From Sesamum alatum (taxonomy: Eukaryota > Streptophyta > Magnoliopsida > Lamiales > Pedaliaceae), in contig JACGWO010000005.1 of NCBI GenBank assembly GCA_034509735.1, positions 29,232,479 to 29,296,478 on the forward strand: DNA of 64,000 nucleotides, read 5' to 3'. Shown piece after piece: positions 12,575-24,500 of this stretch. The position numbers and the translations under genes were made by a program. Each line of letters begins with the position of its first letter. The stretch's first letter is position 1. The notes under the pieces are model-generated. The model worked only from the letters and a program-made list of their open reading frames with translations, was not told the origin of the DNA and searched no databases.

Positions 12575-12946
12575 TGTTAAATTGATGAATGAAAATGAAA
12601 TACACATAGAGCAAAGCCATGATTTTAGGGTATCTGCAACTTCAAAAATATCTGAAAAATTCATATGGAGTATGGAGGGAAAACCTCATTTTAAATACAA
12701 GCTGAATAACAACATAACTAACTTTGCTAGCTGCCTGTACACATGGCTTAATCAGGATTACCATAAATGAGTTTGCTAACAAGAATAAGGGAAATGAAAA
12801 AACGTAATAACCAAAATGCGATTTCTCGTTCAGTCGGTACTCTCCACCTCCAGCAATCTCAACCTGCGTCAAAGGGTCTGAGTTTCAAAGCTGTAGTGAT
12901 GGCCTCTTCATCCTCAGCAGGTGGACTTTGGCCACATATCTTCACA
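12575..12946 (-). repeat. 5' LTR of the copia element
   Basis: Direct repeat of 8091-8467. Its outer end meets the AGTCC target duplication and its inner end meets the PBS. Confidence 0.92.
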
Positions 12947-12951
12947 AGTCC

Positions 12952-15384
12952 ATGCTAGCATATTTGGCCGGAATATCCAAAATCTCCAAATTCAAAATTA
13001 ATTTCCCATGGTTTATATAATTATTTATCTTCAATGTACGACTTTTTTTTTTTTTTTTTGGGTAAATGGTACCCTTAGTTACCTATCCACATTTCTACCG
13101 GACCAAAAATATTATTCACCTATTTTGAAGGACCAAAATTGCAATTAAGTTAATTACAAGTTACCTCCTTATAAATGTAAAATAGGACAAAAAAAACCTC
13201 GAACAAAAAAAACCCTTGGACTTAAAAAAAGTAGCAAATTGTGCCCCAATAGAATTCACATTGCCCGTGTTGTTTTGCCATGTTTAATGTTCATTTTCCA
13301 ACGTCACTTTGCGAGTAATCTGTGTGCCGATGGTGGTCGGTTGCAAGGAAAATTGACAATAAATAAATAAATAAATAAACAGAGGTAAGAATAAAGAAAA
13401 ATAAATAAATAACAACAAGAAATTATTCTGAAAAAGTCACAAAAAAATTAAGAAAAATTAGATTGTAAATAGATAAAATCATCGAGGGTGTGTTAATTGT
13501 TTTATTATTATTATTATTAGTTTTGCAATTTTTTCTGTATTAGGGTCTCTTTGCTCGTTTTTCATTTAATAGGAACGTAAATTATATTTAACCAATTGTG
13601 TATAATATTATAGTGACAAAGTCATCGAAGTTTCAAGGAAGTTTCGTTTAAAAGTGCATAGGGTCATGTTGATGGTGACAAACCCTTGATAAATTAATTA
13701 ATGTAGTTTATGAATTAATTACTATCTAATTAATCTTTGCTTTAACTGTCTGAGCACTTTCGATCACTTCTTTTTCTAAGTAAGACAAGATGTTAATCGA
13801 TCTCACTCAATATAATTGCTTTATAAACAAGGGTTAAGAGATTTGGGGTCAACTTCGCACGGCATATGGTGTTTTGTGCGTTGTGTGTGTGAATGAATAC
13901 TATATATTATTCATTAAAAAAAATAAAATAAAATATTTATCGATTATCTAACTATCGAGTGCATTACTCACTGAGTGTAGCATCTACCGGATCGGAATTT
14001 GGTGGTGGTTGATGCACAACACAAAGTAATAATGCACTTTAATCTTCAAGTCTAAAAGTTTATTGATTTTTTTAAAATTCTAAAATTTCCAAGTTTATGC
14101 CCTCACATGATGTACACGAGTAGTGAGGTAGAGGCCTCAAAACTAAGAGATTGCAAGTTTGAATCCTGTGGATGTGATTGGTAGTATACTTTTAATAGTA
14201 GTGTCTTGTTTATTTGTTTACTCTGAATATATCGATTGATTTAAAAATATTAATATATTGAATTATTATTTGAGTTTGATGTACTGATATAACACTAAAC
14301 AATATATATAAAAAAAACTTATTTCGTGATCTTTTAATGAACAAAAAACAAAGGATGGGAAAATCCAACGAGTTTTGAAAATTCTGGTGAAAAGAGTCAG
14401 ATGACGTCACATGGAAAAACACTTTTAGTGAACTAAGTTGCCAGATCAACTTTTCAACGAAATAAAATCGTCAAACCGTCATATATACATGACGGAAATT
14501 GCATCTAAAACGACCTCAATATCCATCCCTGAATATACAGGGCGTGGCAATTTTTGTCGCATGAAAAGTTAATTTGATAATTTAGTCGATCAATTTATCA
14601 ATCTTTCTGGGTATTCATTGAAATTTTCAAACTCCCAAATTATATGCCCAAACATGATGTACACACGCGAAAATCATGCGAGTTTCAAGAATTCCAGCAG
14701 AAAATTCTTCAATCCATAAAATTCAGATAAATTAGTGAATTAAACTGTCAAATCTACTTTTCACGAGACCAAAATAATTAAATCCTATAAATACAAAACG
14801 AAAATTGCAACTAATACGATATTGAAAAATTCATTTTCTTTTTAACTATATGACAGCATAAAAAATATTACAGATATACAGATATGATCCCCAAATCTAG
14901 AGACATAACTTATTTTCCATTCCAAAATGTTATAATATTGTAAGAGTCCCAACTGAAACCTCAATGACTGTGTTAATTTGAAAAGCGAACCCCAAGATTT
15001 AAAAATTAAATATCGGCTTTCGTCATTACTGAGTCAGGTACGCTTCTGAGTCTAATTATTTAATTTTTTAATAGTATCATGTTAGTAATTTAGGATCCAG
15101 TAAAAAAAATATTATGATTAAAATAATTTCAACGAAAATATTTCTTACCATGCGATGATTCATTTGTGGGTCCCTACTATAGGCTCAATGTATGATGAAA
15201 TGGCATTAAATCAATCAAAATACAAAATTGACATATGTCTTATTCTATGCTTTATGTAATGGGTATAAATCAAGAAGACAATAAGATTAATAGTAAAAAT
15301 TGTTTTAATTTATGCAAGAAACGTTGTGAAATTGTCAAAATCATGAGTGATGAAAGCATGATAGTTCACATGCATAATAGCAGT
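12952..15384. other. Intergenic, AT-rich
   Basis: No gene is seen. Bases 13050-13200 hold transposon-like phrases ('accggaccaaaaatatt', 'ggaccaaaattgcaatt') typical of TIR-element debris, without a clear partner arm. Bases 14120-14170 include GCAAGTTTGAATCC, a box-B-like string that might be SINE debris. The rest is low-complexity A/T. Confidence 0.55.
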
Positions 15385-15678
15385 AACTACACCAAAAAAA
15401 AATTAAAAAAAAAATAGAAGATTTTTGTGAAAAAAAAATTAAGTGACAATTTTAATATTAGCACTAAGTATATATATTTAGTGATAAGAATACTTATTGT
15501 ATCATAATAAAGAATTTTATAATTTTAATTATTATTATTACTTTATAAAAATTATCATTAGCAAGAATTAGAGACATAAAAAAGTTGTACAAAGTTGTCA
15601 CTAAATACAATTAGTGACAAATATATAGTGACTATCTAGTGACAATAATAAAAGTTATCACTGTATTGTGTTGTCACT

Positions 15679-16457
15679 TGATGCGTACCGAGATCTTGCA
15701 CCACCACAAAAGTCAATGGATCTTCACGAAAATTCTAAAATAAAGGGGGGACTAACATGCAAATAGAGGTTAACATTCCAATGCTTAAGTTAGTAATGTT
15801 CCTACTGAATAAAATAAACAAAAAACTTGAATATAGGTGAGAATAATGATAAAAAAAAAAGATAGAATTTGTGTATAGTAGGCTCAAAATAGCTTAAAAA
15901 TAGAAGGAGAGTGTAAGTAGTAGTAGAACTTGTAAGATGAAAAGATGTTACCAAAATGACTGCACAAAAAGTTTTTTTTATAAGCGACCGCGGAGTAACA
16001 TTCGGAGGATGGTTCCAGAGTTCCATACGCTGTTGGACAGCTACACGAGTTGGCTTTATAATCGAAGAATCTTTTTGGGATTTGGATAGTATTGACTGAA
16101 ATATGACCATTTTACTAAGTCTTGCCAAGTCAGCTGTGTTTTCGGGAGACTGTTATTACTTGCTGTTTAAAAATTCGATTGCAGTCGGATTCCTAGGAGT
16201 TTGTTGGGGATATTTTACTATGATGTGTCCCCACGTGTCAGCGACCTGTGTGACGTGTTATCCTTGTTGTATGCTGACTTGACTCACTGGAATGAGCTTT
16301 CTTCTTGGGTCTACATGCCAAGTCAGTAAAAATAATGTGGTTCTATGGGCTGAAGGCCCTGCTCCTGGGCTGGTCAGGTTTTACCTGTCGGACTATTTGG
16401 CTGGAGGCCCACCTCCTTGCTCTTGGGCTTTTAAGGTAAGTATTTGAAGGGGCATGA
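15679..16457 (+). mobile_element. Solo LTR, family 1 copy B, inserted in the CACTA MITE
   Basis: It begins TGATGCGTACC and ends GGGGCATGA, and is bounded by a perfect 5-bp duplication TCACT (15674-15678 and 16458-16462). A weakly conserved block 'aggttaacattccaatgcttaagttagtaatg' aligns with the 'gttagcactctgacgctcaagtcagtaatc' block of copies A and C. It is more diverged than they are. Confidence 0.7.
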
Positions 16458-16569
16458 TCACTATAGATGTGTCATTAATTGAATTTAGGGGCAACTTTAT
16501 ATACGATTTTTTTCACTTATAATTACATAATGACAAGATAAAAATTATTATCACTTAATATATATATAT

Positions 16570-16582
16570 ATATATATATATA
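16570..16582. repeat. (TA)n microsatellite
   Basis: An uninterrupted TA run of about 25 bp covers roughly 16558-16583 inside the right part of the CACTA MITE. Confidence 0.8.
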
Positions 16583-16674
16583 TTTAGTGATAACTTTAAA
16601 ATTGTCTCTTGATATTTTTCATTAATATCACATTTTCTTATAGTGAATCTGGAATCAATTCAACCAGATGAATG

Positions 16675-16775
16675 ATTGAAGGATGACCAAATAGTTCAAT
16701 AGCGACATCTTGTTTTCGTAAAAGATAGGTCATGGTTCGAGTATTGTGGGAGAGTTGGAGAACCTGTAGTTTTGA
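16675..16775 (+). repeat. Possible tRNA-derived SINE fragment
   Basis: ATAGTTCAATAGCGACATC is box-A-like and GGTCATGGTTCGAGTAT, about 35 bp later, is box-B-like. Similar heads occur in plant SINEs. An A-rich run follows near 16786. No flanking duplication was identified. Confidence 0.4.
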
Positions 16776-17118
16776 CCATTCTTTGAAAAAAAAAAAAGAA
16801 ATAACAGATGGATGAATGTTTCCCAAGCTTGTAATCAAGTAAATGTATTTTATTTAAAAAAAAATCGAAGAACTTAATTGTTTTCTAAGCATATATGAAA
16901 TTTTAATAACATCAATTAATTACATTTCTACCCATCTTGAAATAATAATAGAATTATATTTTACCCTTCAGATTCTGAAAGTTACACTTAGACCTGTTTG
17001 AAAATTTTTCTTCATTTGTAAACCAAAACAAAATAGCTGAAATTATCATTTTACCATTGATTTTAAGAATAGAAAAATCATTAACGAGTTTGTTAAATCA
17101 CTACTTTGCTATTGGATG

Positions 17119-17782
17119 TGATGCGAGTTAAAAGAGCTTGTTCTTGGGCTTGAGAGGAGTGGACTTTGAATTTCTACAAGCGAGGTCAAGGGGACCTACA
17201 AAAAGAGCGTTAACACTCCGACACACAAGTCAATAAGCAGTTTTAAGAGAATAAATTTGAATGAAGCAATAGAACAATAAGAATTCATGAAAAATGAGCA
17301 TAAGATGAACTTAGTGAAAATTGAGAGTATAAATCGAGTATCAGAGGGCTAAAAAAAATCATTTGTGTCAGTCAAGTAGGCTAGTATTTATAGAGAATGA
17401 CTCATAATTGGGAAGGGCTTTTTGTTGACTTGGACTTTAGGAGGGCCAATTACCGGTCTCCCTAGAATCCTATAGCATTTGGACTCCTAGAAAGTAGGGG
17501 GTGGTTGGAGCAGTCTCATAAGGATGAGGATAAGGTTGGGGCAACCTTTATCTAGCCTTTCTGGTAGGACGGGGCCTCTGCCCTGGGCCTTCCTGGTTGG
17601 GCTCTTGTCTTCCGCATGGGCTGGGCCTTCACTCCATTAGGAGAAACCTGACCAGTCCTTCTTTGGGCCGGACCGATGCCCTTTTTAGGCCATATCTGAG
17701 GGTGTGTTTCTTTTTGGACTCCCAGAAACCACCTTAGGCCTTTGGGCCTTGTATTTGGGCCGAGCACTTTTAATACGTATCA
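17119..17782 (+). mobile_element. Solo LTR, family 1 copy C
   Basis: It begins TGATGCG and ends CGTATCA, with a perfect 5-bp target duplication GGATG (17114-17118 and 17783-17787). It carries 'ggggacctacaaaaagagcgttaacactccgacacacaagtcaataagc', plainly homologous to copy A at 6094. The GC-rich right half ('gggccttcctggttgggc') explains the open frames found there. Confidence 0.85.
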
Positions 17783-17870
17783 GGATGTATTTATAAGGAT
17801 CTATTTTTATACAATATTTTGTTTAAATATTTTAAGACATACTTTTTATATGAAACATGTAGGTACCCCC

Positions 17871-18159
17871 CACTAGAAAAAAAAAATCACTATTAGGTAC
17901 ATGTTTAATGACTATGGCTAAAAACTGCGATAAATAACTATTATTAACTACAGTTAAATAAAATCGATGCAATATCCTGACTAAGAGCCATGGTAAAAAC
18001 ATTTGCCATGGTTTTTAGCCATGACACATGTTTTAGCCACCCTCGTTAAAAACTACGATCGACAACCATTGCGTGGCCATGGTCAATGACTATTCGCTAC
18101 GGCTATTTAGTATTAACCATGATAATTTGCCATGATTAAATGTCAGATTTGTTGTAGTA
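17871..18159. mobile_element. CACTA-type MITE
   Basis: It starts CACTAGAAAAAAAA and ends GATTTGTTGTAGTA, the inverted form of the common CACTACAACAAATC end with one terminal change. The interior repeats GCCATGG and TTTTAGCCA in both orientations, as in CACTA subterminal regions. It is 289 bp with no coding potential. Confidence 0.65.
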
Positions 18160-18399
18160 TCCTTTTGTTCATATTTCCATAAGTTTCAAAATATATTATT
18201 GAGTATCTTGATAAGTAAAATACAAAGAATCCTTGATCGAGGGACGAAATTATAAGTTTAACCACAATTTTTTCTTATTTACATCAGCATTTTTCATACG
18301 AAATTCTAGTAAGAATGTAATTGTAAAAATGAAATATTTTCGCTTAAGTAAGTACGCTTATTTCAAGGGGATGATCACCCTTTACTCCAGAAACAGTGG

Positions 18400-19335
18400 C
18401 CAGAATTTTTATGGACCATGTCTACAAGCTCCATGGCCTTCTAATCAACATAGTGTCAAACAGAGACAAGATATTCACTAGCACTTTTTGGAAGGAACTC
18501 TATAAACTGCTAAGCACTACCCTCACCCTATCCTCAGCTTATCACCTTTAAATCGATGATCAAATAGAGCGGGTAAACCAGTGTGTGAAGAACTACCTAA
18601 GGTGTATGTGCCACCTTAGACCTAAGCAATGGCATCGCTGATTTTCATTGGCAGAATACTAGTATAATACGAATTTTCACACCAATTTAAAACTTACTCC
18701 TTTTCAGGCATTGTATGGCTATCCCCCTAGACCCCTAACTGTTGATCCATACATCCTTACTACACAACCTGAGGTTGAGGAATACTTGACTGAAAGAAGG
18801 AAACTAATGGATTTACTTAAATTAAACTTGGCTAAAGCTTAGAAGAGGATGAAGGTTGAGGCAGACGAACACAGGGTAGGGAGGAGTTTTGAGATTGGGG
18901 ATTATGTTTTTCTAAGGCTACAACCATATTGTCAGAATTCCTTGCAACTGAGAAGGAATTTGAAATTGGCACCGAAATACTGCAGGCCATTTCAGGTTAT
19001 AAAGAAGATAGGCATGGTTGCCTACAAGCTGAAACTCCCACCCTCCACAAATATCCACCCCATATTTCACATATCACTCCTCAAAAAGAAAATCGGACAC
19101 TAGCACACACCCTCACCTGAGTTATCTGTTTTCAGTGATCATGGCATTTGCAGGGTGTACCCAGCTAAGATATTAGGGCTCTCACGAAGGAACAACCCAG
19201 TACCTCAAGTTCGCGTTCAATGGGAGAACTACTCTGAAGAAGAATCCATTTGGGAGGACTACTACGACTTTGTAACCAAGTTCCCTGACTTCGAAATCGA
19301 CCCTCAGGGACGAGGGTCAAGCTTACAAGGGGGCA
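18400..19335 (+). pseudogene. Ty3/gypsy chromovirus integrase with chromodomain, 5'-truncated
   Basis: Successive frames show DKIFTSTFWKELYKLL, RVNQCVKNYLRCMC, NTNFHTNLKLTPFQALYGY and the integrase C-terminal [12 protein letters not shown]...[18 protein letters not shown]. The last is followed by a chromodomain-like QVRVQWENYSEEESIWEDY. In gypsy chromoviruses the chromodomain guides insertion to particular chromatin. Several in-frame stops and shifts are present. No RT or gag is present upstream, so only the 3' end of the element survives. Confidence 0.85.
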
Positions 19336-19830
19336 ATATCACAACTTTGACTGGAGGACGATGCAATCTCAGCCAGCCAACAGATCAAGGGCTTTTGTGA
19401 TTAAGGAAGCGACGACATTTCAAACAAAGAAGGAGAATTTGAATTAAATGGGCACGACATTGTTTTAGCTCAAGGACACATAATATCCAATGGTCCAGCT
19501 TGATTTAATCCAATGGCCTTTGAAGCTCGAGGCGCTAAAACAACCTACCACCAGCACCCGCACTCCTACGGCAGACAAAGCATCTTTCAACACCATTAAT
19601 GCATTATGGTATTTGTTATTTGCATATTCTATTAAGCCGATGCATTCTGTTACATGCAGCTAAGGTTTCCATTCTATTAAATCTATAAATAGCATCTCTG
19701 TGAATAGTCCAAGGCATGGAATACAATTCGCCTGTTTTCAGTTTCAGCTTCAAGCAATCTTCTCTATCTTATTTTACCTTCTTAGTCTAGAGGAATTCTT
19801 ACATATAATCGGATTTGAGTTTAGGGTTCT
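19336..19830 (+). mobile_element. Probable 3' LTR of the chromovirus
   Basis: It follows a short purine run (ACAAGGGGG) after the chromodomain. It contains a TATA box TATAAATAG (about 19685) followed by a leader-like region, as an LTR promoter would. The boundaries are approximate because no second LTR is in the window. Confidence 0.5.
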
Positions 19831-19886
19831 CTTTCTTGGATTTGTTTGCACGAAATCTTGCAATGGAAGAACCCTTTTGAATTTTT

Positions 19887-19946
19887 CTTTTTGCTTAAGA
19901 TACAATTGATTTGCTTTTTGCTTAAGATACAATTAATTTGCTTTCT
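19887..19946. repeat. Tandem duplication, 27-bp period
   Basis: CTTTTTGCTTAAGATACAAT and the bases after it are repeated twice with a 27-bp period, just upstream of the HHE gene fragment. The copies differ at about two positions. Confidence 0.85.
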
Positions 19947-19966
19947 GGTCTTCCTTGGATTTGTTA

Positions 19967-20542
19967 ATAGGGAATTGCTTCGGGACTGCGACGAAATCAA
20001 CAGCGGAAATCACGCCGTCGGAGATGATAAATTCGTCGGTGGCGGCCAAGCTTTGCTACCCGCCAAATAGCTTCACGTCCTCACACATCCGGTTAGCCAT
20101 GCTCTATAAGCCCGTCATTCTCCACTTTGTGCCCTCCGATGCGTACGAGAGCCCTACTCTCATCTACAAATCCGACATTGTTTTTGGCTTCGTCGAGGAG
20201 ATACTCTGTTACTCGGACACCAAGTTCCCTGACCCGCCGTTGACTGTCACCAAAAACACTATTAATAGCATCTGGGGTTGGTCCGGCGAGACGACGCCGT
20301 TGGTGGTGTGGGTGGTGGCGCTGGAGCACCGGAGCAGGGCTTGGCATTTTGAGAGGATGGTGAAGTGGACGTATGACATAGCAACGGGTGGCGGGAGCGT
20401 GAGGGGGGATCCGTCGATGGGTAGCCCGCGAATGGAGGTGAAGAAGTATGCGAAGAGCTACTCGCAGCTGCTTCAGGTGATGCTGGAGCATGCGCAGATG
20501 GAGGAGACGGTTCTCTTTCAGATTTTGAATCCACTGATCGAG
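19967..20542 (+). pseudogene. Hemerythrin (HHE)-domain protein, first exon, damaged
   Basis: The open frame encodes GNCFGTATKSTAEITPSEM, RLAMLYKPVILHFVPSDAY, a WGWSGETTPLVVWVVALEHR block, GDPSMGSPRMEVKKYAKSY and LEHAQMEETVLFQIL. This is the plant family with a GST-like N-terminal segment and an HHE metal-binding region whose His/Glu ligands lie in LEHAQMEE. The codon before GNCFG is ATA, where the N-myristoylation-type start MGNCFG would be expected, and no in-frame ATG lies just upstream. Near 20527 one base appears missing: in the +1 frame the exon end reads ESTDRG, matching the family's E-x-A-D-R-G, before a donor at 20543. I could not find the second exon downstream. Start loss, frameshift and missing exon argue for a pseudogene or captured fragment. 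Confidence 0.75.
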
Positions 20543-21100
20543 GTATTCTTTTTAATTTTTTATTCTTTGTGTTTGGATAATGTTTGTTAAATGCGCAAGG
20601 TACAAGTACTGTTGTTAGGTACCATGCTTCTTTGAGGTACCATAGGCGTTATAGCTTGCACCATGGTTTGGTAGATGTAATCTTGTGTTTTGTCCTTGTT
20701 AAGTTAATGTGGACCACTGTCTATGCAAGCCTTCTCTATGTGTGTCTGTGTGTTTTACTAATTAATTTCTTTTTTCTAATATGGGATGAAATGTTTATTT
20801 TTTATGCTTCTTATGGAGTAATTTAACACAGAGGATACGAGGCTCTCGGTTTCTATTTAACCCAGAACAAGTATTGAAAATTTTGTTAGTGTACCTCTTT
20901 GTTCATGTATAAATCAAGTATAATTTGGGCTGGTAAATTGTTTAGTCTAATAGTCCATGGTTGATTTGGAAGAGCGTTCTACCTAAATTTGTGTTCCCAA
21001 TTGACTGAGTTTGTCTTGGTGAGTGCTGTAGCACAAATACAATTTGAATAGCTTGTCTAGTTCTTATTCATTGAGGGTGGTTAACTAAGCCAGTATCAAG
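20543..21100. other. Possible remnant intron of the HHE fragment
   Basis: T-rich sequence follows the inferred splice donor. No acceptor plus HHE second exon could be recognised. The open frame at 20584-20826 is hydrophobic but has no recognisable domain. Confidence 0.4.
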
Positions 21101-21104
21101 TGGT

Positions 21105-22260
21105 TCGATTGGGTTATTTGTATCTGCACTATGATTCTCAAGCTGCCATTGACATTGCCAAGATGTATACATGCAATGGCAAAAGAAGACATACTCACAG
21201 TGAAAGAGCTCTTAAAATCTCAAGAGTATTGGGGCTCAAACCCCTGAACTAATGGAATATGGTAATAACCATATGAGAAGGATTGAAAGCACTAAATTCT
21301 TAGTACTTGAATCCATAGCCCTATATATTTGGTGGTCCTAACAAGAACTTGATGCCTGACGAATTATAGGTTAGGAAGATAGCTTCGTAGCTCAGACGTG
21401 GAGTGGTCTGTAGTAATATAGACTTCATAAAGCTATCTAGATGAATGTGAAGGTGGGCCGCCTTCTATGAAAGAAAAAGAATTCTTTCTAGAGCACTCAT
21501 CAAGACTCACGGTTCTAGCGCATGGCCATAAACGGCGTTCATAGTACATATCGCTGAATAGTAGACTTCAAGAAAACAATACGTGTTGTGGAGGTCTCAG
21601 CTTGAGCTGTCGAAAGTTCAAGATTTATTCACTTTCTTTAGCTGAGTCGTTGCCTCACCTCACTATGCATTAATTTAATCGAAAGACATTAATGTTTAAG
21701 TATATTCCTCTCTTCACTCAGAAACATTATTCTCTTTCTTGTTAGTCATTCGTGGGGAAATATAGGGAATGACTACTAAAAATCCAACTCTTTTGCTAAA
21801 CTTATCCATTGAGATTGCTCTATCAAATTTTGACCAAGTCAAACTTGATCCTATTTATTTTATTTGATTTTGATTCAGCTAGATTGTGTAATTGGTTGAG
21901 AAATTCTGGATGAGAATCTCCTCTAAAGCCAAGTGTTATTCGCTTAAATAGGCTTGTCATTCTTTATTTTGGACACACCCATAAATAGAGTACTCTCCTA
22001 TCCTCTTTTGTTTCTTTTGTATTCTGAGTGTAATTCTAGTTTGTTATTCCAACACAAATCAACAAAGGAGGAGGAGTGAATGATTTTCTGGAGAAAAGTT
22101 GGTTCACACATGGATTATAGTAACTTTTGAGATTTGGAATCTTCCCATCTTGAGTAGTCTTATTAGGGTTAAGAGTTTTAATTAAATAGTACTTAGAATT
22201 TTATTATGAATCTATGTTTTTTTCTGTTTTTTTTGTATGTAGGTTCATCAAAAAATTAAT
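21105..22260 (+). mobile_element. Ty1/copia 3' tail with probable LTR
   Basis: A frame near 21120-21200 reads LHYDSQAAIDIAK and NGKRRHTH, resembling the copia RNase H motif around D-S-Q-A-A-I-x-I-A. Everything after it is riddled with stops. Bases from about 21780 look LTR-like and include a CATAAATAGAGTACTC TATA-type box near 21981. The exact borders are unknown. Confidence 0.55.
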
Positions 22261-23096
22261 TAGTATAAATAGAGATGTACTTCCTAGTTCAAGACATCTC
22301 ATATCTCATCTTTGAATATCAACATTTTTTCATAAAATTCTCTCATTTTCTTTTGTGTTCTCTCTTTAGCGAATTAGGTTCATTTCTTTATTTTCAGGTA
22401 AAGATACGGTGAATGCTTGATTTCATATGTTGTGGAATCTAATCTGTGCTTTCTATTTTCATTCATTTTGGTATTTGTATTATTCTCTAGTCATTTATTA
22501 CAAAGAGTCTGAGTTTTGAATGATTGGTACCGTTATTCATTGTCAAGAATATTTGCTTACCCAATTGTACTTTCAAATTCGTAATTGTTTGTTTAGTCCA
22601 ATAACTAATAACAAAACAACATAGTTCATTATGTCTAGGCTTGTCAATAGGTAGGGTATTGATATAATCAAATGTCCCAAAATGTTCATTTATCATTAAT
22701 TTAAAATTATTGAATTCGTAAACATTGACAAAATTTACTTGATATCTAAAAAAATTATATAGTGTAGAATCATTTCATGGCATATTTTTATTTATATTGA
22801 TATTTTATTAGACCGAATTTGCTAGAGTTTTTCATATTGGTTCCATATTTACTTAAAGTCAATCCAAACTTAACTTGAAAATTTCGAAAATAAAAAAATC
22901 GGACGAAAATTAAATTAGTTAATTTAACTAATATATGAAATAAATAAATTTATTTGAACTCAAATTGTTAAAAAGTATCAAATCAAAGTTGAATGCAACT
23001 GCAAATTCAAATGGATAATTAAGAATTTAAATAAAAGTTAGATATATTATACTGAATTTTATTTATTTTTATCAACTCTTATATCGTCATTCTTAT
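22261..23096. other. Intergenic, AT-rich
   Basis: A second TATA-like string with a leader (GTATAAATAGAGATG near 22264) suggests another LTR remnant. No coding region or repeat partner is seen. Confidence 0.45.
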
Positions 23097-23535
23097 TATG
23101 ATCGATTTCACCTCCCTTGAGGTTTGACATAATTACAAATACTCATTCGTTGTTTGAAAAATACAAATACCCCCCCCCCCCCCGAGGTTTGTAACTGTCT
23201 AACAAATAACCCATTTTCACCCATTTTTATGGGTGAATCAAAATGCCCTTATGCACTGAATTATTTATTATTTAATTTTTAAAATTTTTTGGACTACAAT
23301 GCGCAGGGAGATATTTCTTAAGTTTTTTACACAGAGGAGCAATAATGCAATTTGCCTTGGTTGATTTTTCTACAATTTTAACAAAAAGTTCAAGGATAAA
23401 ATGGTCAATTTCAAACCTTTGGTTAGAAATTACAAACCTCAAGGGGGTAGTTGTAATTTTTTAAACAACGATAGAATATTTATAATTATACCAAACCTTC
23501 GAGCAGGTGGCTGCAATGTAACCTTTCATAAATCA
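23097..23535. mobile_element. MITE family 2, copy A
   Basis: It is homologous over its whole length to 43823-44240. Both share inverted ends around 'ctccc..gaggtttgacataatta' and 'taccaaacct...gcaggtggctgcaa', and an interior 'ggactacaatgcgcagggagatatttcttaag'. A C-homopolymer (about 15 C) lies at 23167-23182. It is non-coding. Confidence 0.8.
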
Positions 23536-24060
23536 ATTAATATTGTTGGTCCATCATTACAATAAGTTTAAGATTATTATCTGAAATTTTAGTTAGTTAA
23601 TATTGGTCCGACATTTATACAAATCAAGTTCATTATTTAAATTTTAATGAAGATCAATATGCACCTATTAAATATTTAAGCAATTAATTTTATTTTATCG
23701 ACCGACGGGTCACAAAATGGTGCTAATAAGTTAATTTAGTAATATAGATTGTTTGACTTGGATATAAGTTCAAAACTTGAGAAAATTTATTTTTTGAAAT
23801 GTATTGTAAAGGAAAAAACAAATGAGTCTCAAATGGATAAGAACTAAATTACACGCAATTTTTTTGGTATAATTTTGGTAAAAACCCAATAGATATTATA
23901 GGGTAGGGTATGGGTAGGATATGAAAAAAATTATCATGTGTAATTATTGGGTCTGGGCCCAGGTAGGGTGATACCCACTCATTGACAGACTTACTTATAT
24001 CATAGTAGTTGATTATGTAGTGGGGGATGCACAATCTAACTTAAATAAATTCTCGTTAGA
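23536..24060. other. Intergenic, AT-rich
   Basis: No gene, RNA or repeat partner recognised. Confidence 0.5.
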
Positions 24061-24500
24061 ACTTATTGATTAGAATTAAGCCTTTTTAATTCTTAATATT
24101 GTTGATAAATTAAATCTTGATGACGTCCACATGGTTGTTTACTGGTTAGAGAATCAGCTAATGCACATTTCTTAGCTAACGAAAATGTAAGGAAATGTGA
24201 GGTCATTCGGTGGTACCAATGATTCTAACCAATTTATCTATTATGAAAGATTGTTATCTGTGCATCAAAGATCAATAGTGGAATGGAACAAGATCCTGTC
24301 TTTAACGGGAAAGCTTTTATCATATTTTTTTTTCTCTCTCTTTTTAATTTTGTTTTCTAGATCTAGATTTTAACAAACGCCCCCTTTTTCTTCACTTGAA
24401 GAAATTGATTTGAAATCAATCCCTGTGGACTCGACCATACTCATTACTTTTACAAGTTTTAGTGTAGGAAATTATTTTTGTTGAATTTGACATCCATCAT
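24061..24500 (+). mobile_element. LTR-like fragment
   Basis: The block ending CCCTGTGGACTCGACCATAC (about 24421-24440), followed by '...ttttagtgtaggaaattatttttg', resembles the 3' end of many plant LTRs. No mate, PBS or coding region is present, so this is probably a fragment. Confidence 0.4.

Larger units (their letters stand above)
8091..12946 (-). mobile_element. Full-length decayed Ty1/copia LTR retrotransposon
   Basis: The element is 4,856 bp with 377- and 372-bp LTRs, a PBS, a polypurine tract and a perfect 5-bp target duplication AGTCC (8086-8090 and 12947-12951). On the minus strand the coding order is gag, protease/pre-integrase, integrase, RT, RNase H, which is the Ty1/copia order. 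All genes carry stops or frameshifts. The LTRs differ at many sites, so the insertion is not recent. Confidence 0.93.
15385..16645. mobile_element. CACTA-type MITE, split by a solo LTR
   Basis: The left end reads AACTACACCAAAAA (CACTACACC with one change) and the right end TTTTCTTATAGTG, the inverted form of CACTATAAGAAAA. Between them the motif TAGTGACAA/TTGTCACTA recurs, as expected for subterminal transposase sites of CACTA elements. There is no coding capacity. The flanking trinucleotides (AGT and AAT) match only imperfectly. The element is interrupted by 15679-16457. Confidence 0.65.

Noticed and set aside
17552..17767. Minus-strand frame rich in Pro/Gln/Arg
   Set aside because: Inside solo LTR copy C; a compositional artefact.
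20093..20534. Two minus-strand open frames opposite the HHE fragment
   Set aside because: Shadows of the GC-rich coding strand; low-complexity Ser/Pro/His composition and no domain.
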